From: an uncultured Lachnospiraceae bacterium
GTDB lineage: Bacteria; Bacillota; Clostridia; Lachnospirales; Lachnospiraceae
Assembly (NCBI GenBank): GCA_910585555.1
Contig: CAJUFU010000066.1
Coordinates: 1-17,151, forward strand
Direction of reading: 5' to 3'
DNA length: 17,151 bases
Shown: positions 1 through 6,400 of the stretch, one piece after another
How positions within the stretch are numbered: position 1 is the stretch's first letter
Layout: each line of letters opens with the position of its first letter
Notes under the pieces: model-generated
The model's database searches: none
What the model was told of the DNA's origin: nothing
Seen by the model: only the letters and a program-made list of their open reading frames with translations
Translations under genes and position numbers: made by a program

Positions 1-111
1 TACTAATGCCATACTATTTTCTTCCTTTCTATTTTATATTTTATGCTTTCCATATGATGGAACCTAACTATTATTTTAACAGCCATGTCCACGAAAAGCA
101 ATGTATTTTAA

Positions 112-137
112 GGGATTTATTCTATAGAATTATTCCC
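112..137 (-). terminator. Weak hairpin after the lipid kinase gene
   Basis: GGGA (112-115) and TCCC (134-137) flank a perfect 12-bp palindrome ATTCTATAGAAT (119-130), immediately past the stop codon of the lipid kinase. On the minus strand it is followed by an A/T-rich stretch rather than a clean T-run. It could be a weak terminator or an incidental palindrome. Positions 1-111 show nothing else I can support. Confidence 0.3.
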
Positions 138-139
138 GC

Positions 140-1036
140 CTATCCTTCTGCCGGAATGCGGATTTTTAATGCCTTGTGACAGTTTTCTATCTGCGCTTCC
201 AGATGTTCACCGCCAAACTCTCCATCCAAAGTCCACGCCACGGGTTCCTCCGATTCTACCTTCACGCTCTTAGCTTCATAGGTATAGATATGTTCCGATT
301 TCACCCGCTTATCCACCAATGCCAAAATGATGTTGTTGATATCCAGCGGATTGGAGGGTTTGCGGATTAGCGTCACCTCAAAAAGGCCGTCATCCAATGC
401 CACGTTCTGCCCGGTAATCCCCCGGAAACCTCCCACAGAATGAGAGTTTGTGACCATACCATAGATAAACTCTCCCTCTATGATCTCTCCATTACAGGTA
501 ATCTTAAGGGGATAGGCTCTCACGGAAGGCAGCCGTCTGACGCCCTCTAACAGATAGGCCGCGTGGCCCAGCACATTCTTGACATCCTGCTTCGTCTGAT
601 AGGAGACATCTGTAAAGATGCCGAAAGCCGCCACATAGATAAATACATCCTGATTAAATGTGCCAATATCACAGTCAAAATCTCTGCCGTTTACTACCAC
701 ATCAGCCGCCTGACGCATATTCTTGGGAATCTTTAGGCTGTTAGCAAAATCGTTGGTACTGCCTGCCGGTACATAGCCGATTGGAAGCCGCACTTCTGAC
801 CTCATCATACCGGTCACCACCTCGTCCAAAGTGCCGTCTCCACCGCTGCAGACTACCATGTCATAGCCCGGATGCCTTTCGCTTACCGCCCGGACTGCAT
901 CCCCGGACGCCTGTGTAGGATATGCCGTCACTTCATAGCCGGCCTTTGTAAAGATATCAATGATATCTAAAAGGTTACTCTTAATCTGCGCTTTACCCGC
1001 TTTCGGGTTGTAGATAAAAAGCATCTTTTTATCCAT
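140..1036 (-). CDS. YegS/DgkB-type diacylglycerol (lipid) kinase family protein
   Basis: A 298-residue soluble protein of the diacylglycerol kinase catalytic-domain family (YegS/BmrU/DgkB type). These enzymes use ATP to phosphorylate a lipid hydroxyl, often diacylglycerol, returning it to phospholipid synthesis at the inner membrane face. Seen: an N-terminal IYNPKAGK motif (8-15), the nucleotide-binding GGDGT motif at 65-69 and PAGSTNDFA at 90-98, all diagnostic, then a beta-rich C-terminal domain with LDGE near residue 270. The length fits the family. The ATG at 1036 is preceded by AGGAGG at 8 nt. It lies just after the crh terminator and so is probably a separate unit, although its promoter is not obvious (a TATGAT box lies between terminator and RBS). 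The true substrate cannot be read from sequence; sphingosine- or undecaprenol-like lipids are alternatives. Confidence 0.93.
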   Translation of the reverse strand: MDKKMLFIYNPKAGKAQIKSNLLDIIDIFTKAGYEVTAYPTQASGDAVRAVSERHPGYDMVVCSGGDGTLDEVVTGMMRSEVRLPIGYVPAGSTNDFANSLKIPKNMRQAADVVVNGRDFDCDIGTFNQDVFIYVAAFGIFTDVSYQTKQDVKNVLGHAAYLLEGVRRLPSVRAYPLKITCNGEIIEGEFIYGMVTNSHSVGGFRGITGQNVALDDGLFEVTLIRKPSNPLDINNIILALVDKRVKSEHIYTYEAKSVKVESEEPVAWTLDGEFGGEHLEAQIENCHKALKIRIPAEG

Positions 1037-1070
1037 TCTGATCGCCTCCTGCTACTTATCATATCAAATA

Positions 1071-1107
1071 AAGAAAAAAAAGAAAAGACGGTCTTCCCGT
1101 CTTCTCT
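1071..1107 (-). terminator. Rho-independent terminator of the murB-rapZ-whiA-crh unit
   Basis: Read on the minus strand, AGAGAAGACGG (1107-1097) pairs over 11 positions (one G-U) with CCGTCTTTTCT (1091-1081) around a 5-nt loop. A run of seven T residues follows at 1080-1074. It lies about 50 bp after the crh stop codon, the right place and direction to end that operon. Confidence 0.88.
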
Positions 1108-1155
1108 GATTTCTTTATATTATGCCTGATCAAATGTCACTTATGCCGGCAGTTT

Positions 1156-1410
1156 TTATTTTGCGCTCAAGAAATTCTCAATTTCGGCAACAGCTGCCTC
1201 CTCATCGCTCCCCTCAGCGATTACTGTTACCTCGGCACCGCTTTCAAGACCCATGCTCATCATACCCATGATACTTTTCGCATTCACTTTTCTGTTCTCC
1301 GAGTTGATGTACACTGTGCTTTCAAATTGGCTCGCTACCTGCACAAGCATTGCCACTGGTCTTGCTTCCAAACCAGTTTCCAGTTTGATCTGGATAGACT
1401 TTTGAATCAT
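1156..1410 (-). CDS. crh: HPr-like protein of Crh type (Glu15, Ser46)
   Basis: An 84-residue HPr-fold protein. HPr normally carries phosphate from enzyme I on His15; here the site reads GLEARP, so residue 15 is Glu (GAA codon) and PTS phosphotransfer should be impossible. The regulatory serine is kept: NAKSIMGMMS places Ser at 46, the residue phosphorylated by HPrK. This matches Bacillus Crh, which has Gln15 and the same KSIMG segment. Expected role: once phosphorylated on Ser46 it would act as a CcpA corepressor or bind metabolic targets, without sugar transport. It is last in the murB-rapZ-whiA unit, 14 bp after whiA, as crh is in Bacillus. RBS AAAGGAGG lies 8 nt from the ATG. The symbol rests on the combination of sequence and synteny; a true PTS HPr should be encoded elsewhere. 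Confidence 0.88.
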   Translation of the reverse strand: MIQKSIQIKLETGLEARPVAMLVQVASQFESTVYINSENRKVNAKSIMGMMSMGLESGAEVTVIAEGSDEEAAVAEIENFLSAK

Positions 1411-1424
1411 AACGTTCTCCTCCT

Positions 1425-2327
1425 TTACAACCTGATTTTATCAGCGATTTCACTCAGTCTGCGCAACCTGTGATTTACCCCCGATTTCCCCACAGACGGT
1501 TCCAAATATTCGCCCAGTTCTTTCAATGCCGCATCCGGATATTCCAGCCGGACCTGCGCCATCTGCCGCAGATTATCCGGCAGATTCTCAAACCCGTATT
1601 TATCTCTGATCAGCAAAATGTCCTCTATCTGTCTGGAAGCTGCTGTCACTGTCTTGGAAATATTGGCAGTCTCGCAATTGACCCTTCTGTTGACAGAATT
1701 ACGCATTTCCTTTACAATTCTAAGATTCTCCAAATTCATCAAAGATACATGCGCACCCATAACATTCAGTAAATCTACGATGCAAGAACCTTCTTTTAGA
1801 TACACCACGTCGTATTTCTTGCGTTTGACGATTTTTGCTTCAATCTGAAATTCCTGAAGAATTTTCTGCAACTGTACTGCCTGCGCCTTCTCATCGCAGA
1901 CAAATTCCAGATGATAACTCTTCTGGGGATCGCTCATGGAACCCACACTTAGGAAAGCTCCTCTCAGATATGCCCTGGCACAACATGAGTTTTTGATCAG
2001 AAGGGAGTTGACCGGTTCAGTCAAACTCAATCTTCCTCTCTCGCCTCCGTTAAGGTGCAAAGCCTGTATGACCTTACCTTCCAGTGCATCATCAGGAATC
2101 AGTCTCTCTTTTCCCTGCATAACAGTTTCTATATTAAACGTTTTGCGAAGTAATGTAAAGCATTTTCTAACAACTGCTTCATTTTCTGTGTCAAGCTTAA
2201 GATGCGCATTCCTCCCGCAGGTATCAGCGCTAAAAAGCAGAAGAGCCGCCAGTTCCGCCAGCTGACAATGTCTGGCCGAGCTGATGTGCGCTGCCAGTTC
2301 TTCTTTGACATTTCCGGAAAAAGACAT
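1425..2327 (-). CDS. whiA: WhiA, DNA-binding cell-division/chromosome-segregation regulator
   Basis: A 300-residue WhiA protein, slightly shorter than the Bacillus one (about 316). Seen: the characteristic start MSFSGNVKEELA, a LAGLIDADG-like domain in the middle (roughly 95-190, with YLRGAFLSVGS at its beginning), and a C-terminal helix-turn-helix domain ending GVNHRLRRLSEIADKI. In actinomycetes WhiA is a sporulation transcription factor; in non-sporulating growth of Firmicutes it influences FtsZ ring assembly and chromosome segregation. Its LAGLIDADG fold is derived from homing endonucleases but is not expected to cut DNA. The start is fixed by AGGGG 7 nt upstream of the ATG. It starts 12 bp after rapZ, so the two are surely co-transcribed. 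Confidence 0.95.
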   Translation of the reverse strand: MSFSGNVKEELAAHISSARHCQLAELAALLLFSADTCGRNAHLKLDTENEAVVRKCFTLLRKTFNIETVMQGKERLIPDDALEGKVIQALHLNGGERGRLSLTEPVNSLLIKNSCCARAYLRGAFLSVGSMSDPQKSYHLEFVCDEKAQAVQLQKILQEFQIEAKIVKRKKYDVVYLKEGSCIVDLLNVMGAHVSLMNLENLRIVKEMRNSVNRRVNCETANISKTVTAASRQIEDILLIRDKYGFENLPDNLRQMAQVRLEYPDAALKELGEYLEPSVGKSGVNHRLRRLSEIADKIRL

Positions 2328-2339
2328 TCATACACCCCT

Positions 2340-3194
2340 CTAATTCACATCACGGTGGTACAGTTTCATTCCATAGGTTCCATGATCTTTCATCTTGGCA
2401 TAAAGTTCATTGGCAAGCGTCACGCTTCTATGCTTCCCCCCTGTACAGCCAATGGCCACCACAAGCTGGTGCTTGCCTTCCTTCACATAATTGGGAATTA
2501 AAAAATCCAGCATGTCCATCAACTTCTTCAAAAACTCCGAAGCTTCCGGAAACTCCATCACATAATCCTGTACCTCTTTATCATTACCAGTTTTATGTTT
2601 GAGTTCATCAATATAGAACGGATTTGGAAGAAATCTCACATCAAACACCAAATCCGCATCTGCCGGAATACCATTCTTGAAACCAAATGATAAAATACTC
2701 ACAATCAGAGAATTATATTCCTTATTATGTATGAAAATATTGTCAATCTCCTCTTTCAATTCCCTTGTCAGGAGATTGGATGTATCGAAAATATAATCCG
2801 CCATCTGTCGGATTTCTTTTAATGTCTCCCGCTCCTTGTGTATGCCTTCCTGCACCCGGCCCTTTGGAGATAAGGGATGCAGTCTTCTGGTTTCCTTATA
2901 TCTTTTCAACAAAACAGCATCCGATGCTTCCAAAAAAAGAATCTCAAACAGATAACCATTATCTTTCAGCTTCTCTAAAACTCTGCACACCCCGTCAAAG
3001 GACTGATCTGCGCGCACATCTATCCCCAAAGCCACCTTATTGACCTCGCTGTTGGGCATCGCAATCAGCTCCACAAATTTGTCAATCAGCGCTACCGGCA
3101 GATTATCCACGCAGTAAAACCCCACGTCCTCCAACATCTTCATAGCGGTCCGTTTACCCGAACCGCTCATCCCTGTCACGATCACAAATCTCAT
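2340..3194 (-). CDS. rapZ: RapZ/YvcJ P-loop nucleotide-binding protein
   Basis: A 284-residue RapZ (YvcJ) family protein. In E. coli RapZ is an RNA adapter controlling GlmZ and amino-sugar synthesis; in Firmicutes YvcJ binds and hydrolyses nucleotides and affects competence, with no known sRNA partner. Seen: N-terminal P-loop GMSGSGKR at 8-15, the family signature FYCVDNLPV, and the conserved C-terminal GCTGGKHRSV near 249-258. Oddity: the residue after the P-loop lysine is Arg (CGG) where Ser or Thr is usual, with Thr next. An upstream TTG at 3218 would add eight residues, but the ATG at 3194 has GGGGG about 6 nt upstream and starts the conserved MRFVIVTG, so I use it. It lies 31 bp after murB and 12 bp before whiA. 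The Bacillus neighbour yvcK is absent from this position. Confidence 0.93.
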   Translation of the reverse strand: MRFVIVTGMSGSGKRTAMKMLEDVGFYCVDNLPVALIDKFVELIAMPNSEVNKVALGIDVRADQSFDGVCRVLEKLKDNGYLFEILFLEASDAVLLKRYKETRRLHPLSPKGRVQEGIHKERETLKEIRQMADYIFDTSNLLTRELKEEIDNIFIHNKEYNSLIVSILSFGFKNGIPADADLVFDVRFLPNPFYIDELKHKTGNDKEVQDYVMEFPEASEFLKKLMDMLDFLIPNYVKEGKHQLVVAIGCTGGKHRSVTLANELYAKMKDHGTYGMKLYHRDVN

Positions 3195-3225
3195 ACGTAT
3201 CCCCCATACCTGTATCAAAACTGTA

Positions 3226-4137
3226 TTAGAAATCTCCCAGAAATATCACTTCAGGTTCCAACGATACATGGAATTTATCTTTCACTCTCTCTTGTACTTC
3301 CTCGATCACCTCACGGATATCCGCCGCCGCCGCATTACCCGTATTGATCACAAACCCGCAGTGCTTATTGGATACCTGCGCCCCGCCAATCCGATACCCC
3401 CGAAGCCCTGCATCCATAATCAGCTTGCCTGCATAATTGCCCTCCGGCCGCTTAAAGGTACTGCCCGCACTGGGATATTCCAGAGGCTGTTTGCTCTTTC
3501 TTAAACGCGCCAGCTCTTCCATCCTTGCACCAATCTGGGCCTCGTCTCCCGCCGCCAGCCGAAGCGACGCTTCCAACACAATGAAGGGCCTGTTTTTAAT
3601 GATGCTGGTGCGATACCCGAATTCCATCGTATCATTATCAAGCGTCATGATCTGACCATCCCGATTCATCACCCGCACTGACTCTACGATCTGTTTCATC
3701 TCTCCGTCATAGGCGCCGGCGTTCATCACAATCGCTCCGCCCATACTGCCGGGAATTCCCGCCGCAAATTCCATGCCGGTAAGGCTGTTGGCACGGGCTG
3801 CTGCCGCCGTCTTTGACAATAAAGCGCCTGCGCCTGCCACAACACGGCACCCTTCCACATGCACGTCCTCCATGGGACCGCCCAGCTTCACAATGATACC
3901 CCGGTAGCCTTTATCCCCCACCAACAGGTTGCTGCCATTACCCAGAATAAAATACTCCTGTTCAATCTGGTTCAGATAAGGAATCAGCTTCGCAAGCTCT
4001 TCTTCCGTCTGCACAATAACCATACACTCTGCCTCCCCGCCAACACGGAAGGTGGTATATTTACTCATCGGTTCGTGAAATAAAAGCCTCTCATCAGAAA
4101 CAATCGTCCTGATATATTCATACATCGATGTATTCAA
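3226..4137 (-). CDS. murB: UDP-N-acetylenolpyruvoylglucosamine reductase MurB (TTG start)
   Basis: Reduces UDP-GlcNAc-enolpyruvate to UDP-MurNAc with NADPH and FAD, the second committed step of peptidoglycan precursor synthesis in the cytosol. Seen over 303 residues: FAD-binding region with TTFRVGG (28-34) and LGNGSNLLVGDKGY (65-78), AAGIPGSMGGAI (125-136), Arg176 in GYRTSII, the catalytic serine in SAGSTFKRP (Ser226) and the catalytic glutamate in LEPEV (Glu294). The compact form without the long insertion fits type II MurB. The start is probably TTG at 4137, because AGGGG sits 6 nt upstream; the first in-frame ATG (4125) is 18 nt from that site and would drop four residues. It heads the murB-rapZ-whiA-crh unit. 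Confidence 0.95.
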   Translation of the reverse strand: MNTSMYEYIRTIVSDERLLFHEPMSKYTTFRVGGEAECMVIVQTEEELAKLIPYLNQIEQEYFILGNGSNLLVGDKGYRGIIVKLGGPMEDVHVEGCRVVAGAGALLSKTAAAARANSLTGMEFAAGIPGSMGGAIVMNAGAYDGEMKQIVESVRVMNRDGQIMTLDNDTMEFGYRTSIIKNRPFIVLEASLRLAAGDEAQIGARMEELARLRKSKQPLEYPSAGSTFKRPEGNYAGKLIMDAGLRGYRIGGAQVSNKHCGFVINTGNAAAADIREVIEEVQERVKDKFHVSLEPEVIFLGDF

Positions 4138-4216
4138 TTTCTACCCCTGCTTCTTAGACTTTCTCATTCTATCTATATTCTTACTTAGCATGTTCTGTTC
4201 TCACACAAATTATGTA

Positions 4217-4248
4217 CAGGACACTTGCTAGAGATAGCATGTGTCCTG
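4217..4248 (-). terminator. Hairpin after the ROK glucokinase gene
   Basis: CAGGACAC (4217-4224) pairs with GTGTCCTG (4241-4248), and inside it TGCTA pairs with TAGCA around a GAGA/TCTC loop, giving 8+5 bp with one mismatch. It lies 20 bp past the glucokinase stop. The minus-strand downstream sequence (TACATAATTTG) is only moderately T-rich, so termination may be partial and some transcription may pass into murB. I see no strong promoter between this hairpin and murB. Confidence 0.6.
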
Positions 4249-4268
4249 CCCGTAAATGCTGTTTCGTT

Positions 4269-5207
4269 TTAATCTAAGACCATTCTGGCTGCCCCGTAAA
4301 TGCCCGCGTCGTTGCCAAGCGTGGCCAATGCAAACTTCGTATCCCTGCATCCGTGGAATACGGTCCTCTCAAAAGGAGGCCTGATATAGTCAAATAAAAT
4401 TTCCCCTGCCTTGGATACACCGCCGCCGATTACAAAAATCTCCGGGTCGATTACACTCGCAATGACGCCCAGCCCTTTTCCAAGATACTCGCCAAAGGCA
4501 CAAGCCACCTCGATTGCCAGCTCATCTCCCGCTTTTACGGCATCAAATACCGCCTTAGCGGATACCTCGCCCGTCCGCAGGACACTTTCCTTATCGCTGG
4601 CCTTCAAAGCCCTGTTAGCCAGTCTGGTAATACCCGTGGCGGAAGCATACTCTTCAAGGCAACCAAAATTACCACAGTTGCAGGCTTCCGTCTCATTATC
4701 TTCCACATGAATATGGCCAATCTCACCGCCCGCTCCTGTAGAACCCGTCAAAATCTCACCATTTATGATGATGCCGCCGCCCACGCCGGTTCCCAGCGTG
4801 ACTGCCACCAGGCTCTTATGTCCCTGGCCGCCGCCCTTCCACATTTCTCCTAACGCCGCCACATTGGCATCATTACCGCACTCTACTCTCATGCCATCTA
4901 AAAGTGTGGTGAGATTTTCTTTGAGGTTAAACATATTCCAGCCAAGGTTAACCGCTCTGTGCACAATCCCATAGCCGTCTACGGGTCCCGGCACACCTAC
5001 CCCCACGCCTGCCACATCTTCTTTGGCAAGTGATTTCTCCACCATTTTCAGTTTAACGCTTTCAGCGATATCCGGAAGAATCATCTCCCCGCTGTTTTCC
5101 GTCCGTGTGGGAATCTCCCACTTGTCAACCACCATACCGCTTAAATCAAACAACCCCAGCTTAACGGTAGTACCGCCCACATCAATCCCAAATACATACT
5201 TTGCCAT
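4269..5207 (-). CDS. glcK: ROK family glucokinase
   Basis: A 312-residue sugar kinase of the ROK family, expected to convert glucose and ATP to glucose-6-phosphate in the cytosol. Seen: N-terminal phosphate-binding DVGGTTVK (9-16), GVPGPVD, the catalytic aspartate in GNDANVAALGE (Asp113), GTGVGGG (139-145), the GEIGH segment, and the ROK zinc motif CNCGNFGCLEEY with Cys176, Cys178 and Cys183. There is no N-terminal HTH domain, so it is an enzyme and not a ROK repressor. An ATG at 5225 would add six residues, but AGGGG lies 8 nt before the ATG at 5207, which starts the conserved MAKYVFG. It follows hprK by 27 bp, pairing the carbon-state sensor with a glucose-trapping enzyme. Glucokinase is the likeliest specificity; another hexose or N-acetylmannosamine cannot be excluded. 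Confidence 0.9.
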   Translation of the reverse strand: MAKYVFGIDVGGTTVKLGLFDLSGMVVDKWEIPTRTENSGEMILPDIAESVKLKMVEKSLAKEDVAGVGVGVPGPVDGYGIVHRAVNLGWNMFNLKENLTTLLDGMRVECGNDANVAALGEMWKGGGQGHKSLVAVTLGTGVGGGIIINGEILTGSTGAGGEIGHIHVEDNETEACNCGNFGCLEEYASATGITRLANRALKASDKESVLRTGEVSAKAVFDAVKAGDELAIEVACAFGEYLGKGLGVIASVIDPEIFVIGGGVSKAGEILFDYIRPPFERTVFHGCRDTKFALATLGNDAGIYGAARMVLD

Positions 5208-5234
5208 CTCCAATACCCCTTTCATCCATTCTTA

Positions 5235-6173
5235 TTATTCGTCTTCATCACGTCTATGTGCCAGTGAATTCTGCACACGCTTGTACAATTCCTGCGCCGC
5301 ATTATACCCCATCTTCTTCTGCCGGTGGTTGACTGCTGCGGACTCACAGATAATAGCCAGATTACGGCCCGGCCTGATGGGAATGTTATGGCAGACCACT
5401 TTGTTGCCCAGATACTCCGTGTATTCCTCCTCTAACCCCAGACGGTCGTACTCCTTATCCTTATCCCAATCTTCCAGGCGGATGACCAGATCAATATTCT
5501 GCGTATCCCTGACACTGGAGGCACCGAACAGCGCCTTTACATCCACAATACCGATACCCCGAAGCTCAATAAAGTGTTTGGTGATATCCGGCGCCGAACC
5601 AATCAGCGTATCTTCACTCACCCTTCGAAGTTCCACCACATCATCCGTCACCAGACGATGTCCTCTCTTGATCAGCTCAAGGGCCGCCTCGGATTTACCG
5701 ATACCGCTCTCGCCCGTAATCAACACACCCTCACCATATACATCCACCAACACACCATGAACCGAGATACAAGGCGCAAGCTTCACATTTAACCAACGGA
5801 TAACCTCCGCCATACACGCCGAAGTAGCTTTCTTACTCATCAAAAGCGGTACACCGTATTTAATCGCAATCTCTCTAAACAGATCATTCGGATACAGCTC
5901 CCGGCAAAAAACGATGCCCGGAATGGGATTATTCAGCAGCTTCTCATAAATCTCCCTCTGCCTGTCCTCATCCAGCCCATTCATATAAGAGTACTCTACA
6001 AACCCCACAATCTGCAGACGCGTCGTCTCAAAATGCTCGAAATAGCCTGCCATCTGTAAGGCCGGTCTGTTGATATCCGGCTGTGTCACCTTAATCTTGG
6101 AGATGTCAATCTCTGGTGTCAGATTCTCCCATTTAAATTTTTCGATTACTTTAGTCAGATTAATGCTCGCCAT
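5235..6173 (-). CDS. hprK: HPr kinase/phosphorylase HprK
   Basis: A bifunctional enzyme that phosphorylates Ser46 of HPr and Crh with ATP or pyrophosphate when fructose-1,6-bisphosphate is high, and removes the phosphate when Pi is high. It is the sensor of carbon catabolite control in low-GC Gram-positives. Seen over 312 residues (Bacillus 310): an N-terminal regulatory domain, His139 in the conserved HGVLVDVYG, P-loop GESGIGKS (154-161), the paired acidic DDVV (177-180) and the HPrK signature ELRGIGIVDV (203-212) followed by LFG. The start at 6173 is set by AAGGAG 6 nt upstream; an upstream ATG at 6209 would add 12 residues without a good ribosome site. It is co-transcribed with the glucokinase gene. 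A Crh-type substrate is encoded about 4 kb downstream. Confidence 0.97.
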   Translation of the reverse strand: MASINLTKVIEKFKWENLTPEIDISKIKVTQPDINRPALQMAGYFEHFETTRLQIVGFVEYSYMNGLDEDRQREIYEKLLNNPIPGIVFCRELYPNDLFREIAIKYGVPLLMSKKATSACMAEVIRWLNVKLAPCISVHGVLVDVYGEGVLITGESGIGKSEAALELIKRGHRLVTDDVVELRRVSEDTLIGSAPDITKHFIELRGIGIVDVKALFGASSVRDTQNIDLVIRLEDWDKDKEYDRLGLEEEYTEYLGNKVVCHNIPIRPGRNLAIICESAAVNHRQKKMGYNAAQELYKRVQNSLAHRRDEDE

Positions 6174-6245
6174 GTCCTTCTCCTTGTGATTGGTGTGATA
6201 TAGTTTCAACCCTTTCTTTCTTAATATTATCTCACCGATGCTGCT

Positions 6246-6298
6246 GCACTTCGCTATTTCAACAAGAATCGCAAAGCAATTCTTGAGACGAAAAGTGC
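6246..6298 (-). promoter_or_regulatory. Structured element in the hprK leader
   Basis: An inner hairpin is nearly perfect: CAAGAATTGC (6285-6276) against GCGATTCTTG (6272-6263) with a 3-nt loop. An outer pair, GCACTTTTCG (6298-6289) with CGAAGTGC (6253-6246), encloses it with two unpaired T residues. No T-run follows, so it does not look like a terminator. It may be a leader RNA fold or a small intergenic repeat. No known riboswitch class is recognised. Confidence 0.45.
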
Positions 6299-6311
6299 TG
6301 ACTCTGCGTCT

Positions 6312-6340
6312 ATTGTATCATACAAAAAAAGGGTGCGCAA
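6312..6340 (-). promoter_or_regulatory. Candidate hprK promoter
   Basis: On the minus strand TTGCGC (6340-6335) and TACAAT (6317-6312) are separated by 17 bp. The -10 is good, the -35 matches only its TTG. The site overlaps the uvrC terminator T-run and the palindrome TTGTATGATACAA (6325-6313). Transcription would begin near 6305 and give a leader of about 130 nt before hprK. Confidence 0.4.
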
Positions 6341-6362
6341 TATGGGATGTGCCCTGCGCACC
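6324..6362 (-). terminator. Rho-independent terminator of uvrC
   Basis: On the minus strand GGTGCGCA (6362-6355) pairs perfectly with TGCGCACC (6339-6332); GGG and CCC inside the loop may extend it. One C and then seven T residues (6330-6324) follow. It lies 38 bp after the uvrC stop codon. Confidence 0.9.
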
Positions 6363-6400
6363 TATCAAGAATTCTATATGCGTCAAGCACATAAAAGAGT

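Noticed and set aside
1425..2327. Homing endonuclease, from the LAGLIDADG-like fold
   Set aside because: The C-terminal WhiA HTH domain, length and position between rapZ and crh identify a WhiA regulator.
3195..3218. TTG start giving a longer RapZ
   Set aside because: The ATG at 3194 has the better ribosome site and begins the conserved family sequence.
5023..5760. A 245-codon open frame on the plus strand
   Set aside because: Antisense to glcK and hprK, both complete and certain; Ser/Thr/Pro-rich shadow composition.
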